Assembly (NCBI GenBank): GCA_027686065.1
Contig: JAQCTH010000104.1
Span: 1 to 9,338 of the forward strand
Direction: 5' to 3'
DNA length: 9,338 nt
From: Clostridiaceae bacterium AF10-41
GTDB lineage: Bacteria > Bacillota > Clostridia > Clostridiales > Clostridiaceae
Shown here: positions 6,526 to 9,338 of the stretch, piece by piece
Layout of the letters: each line of letters opens with the position of its first letter
Position numbering within the stretch: position 1 is the stretch's first letter
Notes under the pieces: generated by a model
Told to the model about the DNA's origin: nothing
The model's input: the letters and a program-made list of their open reading frames with translations, nothing else
Database searches by the model: none
Translations under genes and position numbers: made by a program

Positions 6526-7335
6526 GTGAAAATAGGAAATAAAGAAATAAATTTAGATGAAAAAACTTATATAATGGCTATATTAAATGTAACACCAGAT
6601 TCTTTTTCTGATGGTGGAAAATATAATGAAGTAGAGCAAGCTGTAAAAAGAGCAAAGCAAATGGTAGAAGAGGGAGCCGATATAATAGATATAGGGGGAG
6701 AATCAACAAGACCAGGAGCGAATTATATATCCGAAGAAGAAGAAATAAAAAGAGTAGTTCCCATAATTAAAGCTATAAAAAGTGAACTAGATGTTTTAAT
6801 ATCAATAGATACTTATAAAAGCAAAACTGCTGAAGAAGCTATAAAAGCAGGTGCAGATATAATAAATGATGTATGGGGATTTAAAAAAGATAAAAATATG
6901 GCTGAAGTAGCAGCAAAATATGATATTCCATGTATATTAATGCATAACAGAGAAAATAAGCCTTATACAAATTTAATGAAGAATGTAATAGAAGATTTAA
7001 TAGAAAGTATAAATATAGCTTTAGATGCTGGAGTAAAAAAAGAAAAAATTATATTAGATCCAGGTATAGGATTTGCTAAAAACTATGAAGAAAATTTAAT
7101 TGTAATGAATAACTTAGAGAAAATTGTAAATATAGGATTTCCTGTTTTACTTGCAACTTCAAAAAAATCAATGATTGGTTTAGCATTAGACTTACCAGTA
7201 GATGAAAGAAGAGAAGGTACTATAGCAACTACTGTAATGGGAATAATGAAGGGCTGTAAATTTGTTAGAGTACATGATGTACTTGAAAACAAAAGAGCAT
7301 GTACTATAACTGATAAAATATTAAGAATGAAATAG
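6526..7335 (+). CDS. folP: Dihydropteroate synthase
   Basis: The 269-residue TIM-barrel enzyme condenses 6-hydroxymethyl-dihydropterin diphosphate with p-aminobenzoate to give 7,8-dihydropteroate; it is the sulfonamide target. Family blocks appear in order: NVTPDSFSDGG (21-31), DIGGESTRPGA (55-65), SIDTYK (93-98), INDVWG (113-118), DPGIGFAK (178-185), ATSKKSMIG (210-218) and RVHDV (248-252). Asn21, Asp94, Asn114, Asp178, Lys214, Arg248 and His250 match pterin, phosphate and metal contacts known in the family. The residues where sulfonamide resistance usually arises (Phe27, and Thr61-Arg62-Pro63 without insertion) look unaltered. The common SRKS is SKKS here, a conservative change. GTG start, with GGGGAG (6514-6519) six bases upstream. 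Confidence 0.97.
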   Translation: MKIGNKEINLDEKTYIMAILNVTPDSFSDGGKYNEVEQAVKRAKQMVEEGADIIDIGGESTRPGANYISEEEEIKRVVPIIKAIKSELDVLISIDTYKSKTAEEAIKAGADIINDVWGFKKDKNMAEVAAKYDIPCILMHNRENKPYTNLMKNVIEDLIESINIALDAGVKKEKIILDPGIGFAKNYEENLIVMNNLEKIVNIGFPVLLATSKKSMIGLALDLPVDERREGTIATTVMGIMKGCKFVRVHDVLENKRACTITDKILRMK

Positions 7336-7345
7336 AGGGAAAACT

Positions 7346-8161
7346 ATGGATAAGTTATATTTAAAAGATGTTGAGATATTTGCAAATCATGGTGTATTTA
7401 ATGAAGAAAAATCTCTTGGACAAAAGTTTATATTATCTTTAGAATTAGATGTAGATTTAAGTTTAGCATCTAAGAGTGGGGATTTAACAAAGTCAGTTCA
7501 TTATGGGGAGCTTTGTCATAACATTGAAAAAGAATTTCAGAAAGAGAGTTATGAGTTAATAGAAACCGCAGCAGAAAAGATAGCAGAATATGTATTATAT
7601 AACTATGATTTAGTAAAAAACATAAAAGTGTTATTAAAAAAACCATGGGCACCAATAGGTAGACATTTAGATACAGCTGCAGTAGAAATAAATCGAGGAT
7701 GGCATAAAGCATATATTGCCTTAGGTAGTAATATAGGAGAAAAGACCGAAAATATAAATATTGCTATAGATAAAATAAAAAATAATAAAGAAATAAAAGT
7801 GCTAAAAGCCTCTAAAATAATAGAAACAGAACCTTGGGGATATGAGAATCAGGATAGTTTTAAAAATGCAGCTATAGAGGTAGACACCATATTAAACCCA
7901 AGGGAACTTATGTCTTTACTATTGGATATTGAAAAAGATATGAAAAGAGAAAGAGTAATTAGATGGGGGCCAAGAGTAATAGATTTAGATATTATTTTTT
8001 ACGATGATTTAGTTACTAGTGATGATTTTATAACAATTCCACATCCAAGAATGGAAGAGAGAGAGTTTGTATTAATTCCATTAAATGAAATAGCGCCAAA
8101 TAAAATTCATCCCTTAAATAGAAAAAGAGTTTTTAAAATGCTTGAAGAAATAAAAAAATAA
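7346..8161 (+). CDS. folBK: Bifunctional dihydroneopterin aldolase / HPPK (FolB-FolK fusion)
   Basis: One 271-residue chain joins two successive enzymes. Residues 1-118 are dihydroneopterin aldolase, which forms 6-hydroxymethyl-dihydropterin and glycolaldehyde: ANHGVFNEE (13-21), Tyr53 in VHYGEL, Glu73 and Lys99 in KKPWAP fit the Staphylococcus aureus catalytic set with an offset of one. Residues 120-271 are the pyrophosphokinase, which adds diphosphate from ATP: ALGSNIG (125-131), ETEPWGYENQ (160-169), RWGPRVIDLDI (206-216, with Mg2+ ligands Asp213 and Asp215) and PHPRMEEREFVL (232-243). The linker is only a few residues (about NRGWHK), so the domains are directly abutted. ATG start, with AGAGGGA (7334-7340) overlapping the folP stop. 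Fusions of these two enzymes are known in other bacteria. It is the last gene of the operon. Confidence 0.96.
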   Translation: MDKLYLKDVEIFANHGVFNEEKSLGQKFILSLELDVDLSLASKSGDLTKSVHYGELCHNIEKEFQKESYELIETAAEKIAEYVLYNYDLVKNIKVLLKKPWAPIGRHLDTAAVEINRGWHKAYIALGSNIGEKTENINIAIDKIKNNKEIKVLKASKIIETEPWGYENQDSFKNAAIEVDTILNPRELMSLLLDIEKDMKRERVIRWGPRVIDLDIIFYDDLVTSDDFITIPHPRMEEREFVLIPLNEIAPNKIHPLNRKRVFKMLEEIKK

Positions 8162-8178
8162 TAAATATTAGATTAAGC

Positions 8179-8230
8179 AAAAAGGACAGTAGGTAAAGTT
8201 TTACTTTATATAAATTTTACCTACTGTTCT
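8179..8230. terminator. Long hairpin between folBK and the lipoprotein gene; bidirectional terminator
   Basis: The arms 8183-8201 and 8212-8230 (19 bases each, sharing the core ACAGTAGGTAAA) pair around a 10-base loop with two G-T pairs (8185/8228 and 8198/8215). Read on the minus strand, the stem is followed by CCTTTTTGC, a proper U tract, so it should terminate the lipoprotein transcript. On the plus strand only TTCTATATTTA follows, a poor tract, although the two G-U wobbles make the plus-strand RNA hairpin the more stable one. It probably ends or protects the folate mRNA as well. Confidence 0.8.
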
Positions 8231-8234
8231 ATAT

Positions 8235-8723
8235 TTATCCTTCAAATCCGTTAGAAACCTTTTTTATATATTCACAAAATTTATATAGATTATAATAGTC
8301 AGAAACACCTTCCATAGAAATAGTATCTTCATTATATACTCCATCCCAAGGATAAATTGAAATTAATTTATCATTATATGCATTTATAATATATTTCGCA
8401 TCTGAAAATTCTAGTATTAACTTATATTCAGGAGAAAGCCCTTCTTCCACTGTAGCACCATAGTTTTCATCGTTTAAAGAATCAATAAATTCGGGTAAAA
8501 TACTATGTTCTTCTTCATTAACATCATAATATTTATATACATTTAAATCAAAAATCTTAATAGTATAAGAAGCATCTCGATTCAAATTTTCTTGTATTTC
8601 ATTAGTATAATAATTATTGTTAGGTTTAGTACCAGGCCTTATGTACTGTGACTTGTTAAAATTGCAACCAGAAAAGGAGAAAATAATAAATATATAAATT
8701 AAGGTGATAAAATATTTTTTCAC
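8235..8723 (-). CDS. Small lipoprotein of unknown function
   Basis: The 162-residue precursor has a lipoprotein signal peptide: a MKKY start, a hydrophobic stretch at residues 5-17, and a lipobox FSGC with Cys20 as the lipidated residue. The mature part should be anchored on the outer face of the membrane. Its first 30 residues form a polar, Asn/Pro-rich linker (about 22-50). A small globular part of alternating strands follows, with many acidic and aromatic residues (for example YKYYDVNEEEH at 64-74 and YPWDGVY at 123-129). I recognise no enzyme motif; it could belong to one of the clostridial lipoprotein families of unknown function. The start is GTG at 8723-8721, supported by AAGGAGG (8736-8730) six bases upstream on the minus strand. 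It is divergent from the amidase-like gene and convergent with folBK, with a terminator just past its stop. Confidence 0.85.
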   Translation of the reverse strand: MKKYFITLIYIFIIFSFSGCNFNKSQYIRPGTKPNNNYYTNEIQENLNRDASYTIKIFDLNVYKYYDVNEEEHSILPEFIDSLNDENYGATVEEGLSPEYKLILEFSDAKYIINAYNDKLISIYPWDGVYNEDTISMEGVSDYYNLYKFCEYIKKVSNGFEG

Positions 8724-8761
8724 GATGAACCTCCTTAAGAATAACTTATATATAAATTTAT

Positions 8762-8775
8762 TCTTTCAAGAAAGA
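8762..8775. repeat. Short inverted repeat between divergent genes
   Basis: TCTTTC (8762-8767) and GAAAGA (8770-8775) flank AA in the 116-base gap between the lipoprotein gene and the amidase-like gene. It could be a small operator or mere chance. No convincing -35/-10 pair was found for either gene: TATAAA at 8792-8797 on the plus strand and TATAAG at 8750-8745 on the minus strand are possible -10 boxes without good partners. Confidence 0.25.
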
Positions 8776-8839
8776 CTTTAGAACATATTCATATAAAAGA
8801 GAATAGAATGAACTAATAATAATTTTCCTTGGAGGAAAA

Positions 8840-9277
8840 GTGAAATACGGAATAGATATAAATAATGCTGAAATTTCAAATGCTATTTCACAAAAATTAA
8901 AGGAAAGTGGTAATTTTATTGTTGACTTGTATCAAGGCCAAAGTACGGCAAGGACATTGTTAAAGAAGGTTCTTATAGCAAATATAACAAATATAGATTT
9001 TTATGTTGGAATAGAATTTAAGAAAGATATTTCAGAGTGTGAAATATTTTATGATAACAATGAAAAATCTAAAAAATGCAGTGAAATGGTAAATGAATTA
9101 TTAAAGGAAAATATAAAAAATATAATTTGTAAGGATGGAGATCATTTATACTTGCTTAAAAATATAAATGCACCAGCTTTGTATATTAAAATACTAATAG
9201 ATGCTGAAGAGATAATAGAAGAATTATATATAGAAGGAATAGTTGAGATACTAAATGAAATCCCAAATAGAGAGTGA
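8840..9277 (+). CDS. Amidase_3-like protein lacking catalytic residues (predicted pseudoenzyme)
   Basis: The 145-residue protein has no signal peptide or membrane segment, so it is predicted to be cytosolic. Its layout follows the N-acetylmuramoyl-L-alanine amidase (Amidase_3) domain: an opening strand YGIDINNAE (3-11) where amidases have VxIDPGHGG, a helix and GNFIVDLY (24-31) like the GxxVxLTR strand, IANITNIDFYVGIEF (46-60) like the ANxxxADLFVSIHAN block, then LYLLKNINAPALYIKI (103-118) like the FYVLRxTxMPAVLVEVGF block. The zinc-binding His of GHGG is Asn here, the His of SIHAN is Glu59, and the catalytic Glu of LVE is Lys117. The loop with the second zinc ligand is missing. Hydrolase activity is therefore unlikely. 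The GTG start (8840) has GGAGG (8831-8835) four bases upstream and begins exactly at the first strand. The homology is judged by eye and is moderately sure; function unknown. Confidence 0.7.
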   Translation: MKYGIDINNAEISNAISQKLKESGNFIVDLYQGQSTARTLLKKVLIANITNIDFYVGIEFKKDISECEIFYDNNEKSKKCSEMVNELLKENIKNIICKDGDHLYLLKNINAPALYIKILIDAEEIIEELYIEGIVEILNEIPNRE

Positions 9278-9300
9278 TAGAAATAGTGATTTTCTAATAT

Positions 9301-9338
9301 GATATAAAATTATTTTTATTTTAAGATAATTTTATATC
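9301..9338. repeat. Perfect 13-base inverted repeat at the window edge; terminator or operator
   Basis: GATATAAAATTAT (9301-9313) and ATAATTTTATATC (9326-9338) are exact inverted copies around a 12-base T-rich loop, 23 bases after the stop of the amidase-like gene. As an RNA hairpin it would be nearly all A-U and weak for a terminator, and what follows is out of view. TGATATAAA (9300-9308) also resembles the extended -10 of the folate promoter, so the repeat may instead be an operator of the next gene. Confidence 0.5.

Noticed and set aside
7083..7292. Minus-strand open frame inside folP
   Set aside because: It is antisense to catalytic motifs of dihydropteroate synthase; no start signals.
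7470..7712. Minus-strand open frame inside folBK, Leu-rich and membrane-like
   Set aside because: Its hydrophobic look comes from Lys/Glu/Asn codons read backwards; no ribosome binding site.

Overview
The window is strongly A+T-rich. It has Shine-Dalgarno sites of the AGGAGG type, frequent GTG and TTG starts, tightly packed and overlapping genes, and a Gram-positive lipoprotein. Together with the gene families seen, this points to a low-GC Firmicute, most likely Clostridium or a close relative. The genus is inferred, not proven.

Layout. (1) 3-362: the 3' end of a gene that enters from outside the window, perhaps a methyltransferase. It ends inside a strong intrinsic terminator. (2) 464-1729, + strand: an MFS exporter behind its own predicted promoter. 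(3) 1808-2644, - strand: a PHP-family phosphoesterase convergent with the exporter, separated from it by a hairpin usable in both directions. (4) 2777-8161, + strand: a seven-gene folate operon, pabA-pabB-pabC-folE-HD protein-folP-folBK. Its genes overlap or lie at most 18 bases apart, and it is preceded by an extended -10 promoter with a long inverted repeat over the -35 region. (5) 8235-8723, - strand: a small lipoprotein of unknown role, convergent with the folate operon across a long hairpin. (6) 8840-9277, + strand: a small protein that reads like an N-acetylmuramoyl-L-alanine amidase domain stripped of its metal ligands and catalytic glutamate. (7) 9301-9338: a perfect inverted repeat at the window edge.

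How the genes work together. PabA and PabB make 4-amino-4-deoxychorismate from chorismate and glutamine, and PabC cleaves it to p-aminobenzoate. FolE converts GTP to 7,8-dihydroneopterin triphosphate. FolB and FolK, fused in one chain, turn dihydroneopterin into 6-hydroxymethyl-dihydropterin diphosphate. FolP joins the two branches to give 7,8-dihydropteroate. The enzyme that removes the phosphates from dihydroneopterin triphosphate is the only step up to dihydropteroate with no recognised gene here. The one unassigned gene in the operon encodes an HD-domain phosphohydrolase placed directly after folE, which makes it a natural candidate. Dihydrofolate synthase (folC) and dihydrofolate reductase are not in the window.

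The most interesting points are the HD protein as a possible filler of the missing pterin dephosphorylation step, the inactive-looking amidase-like protein next to a lipoprotein, and the inverted repeat over the folate promoter. No tRNA, rRNA, CRISPR array, insertion sequence or recognisable riboswitch was seen.
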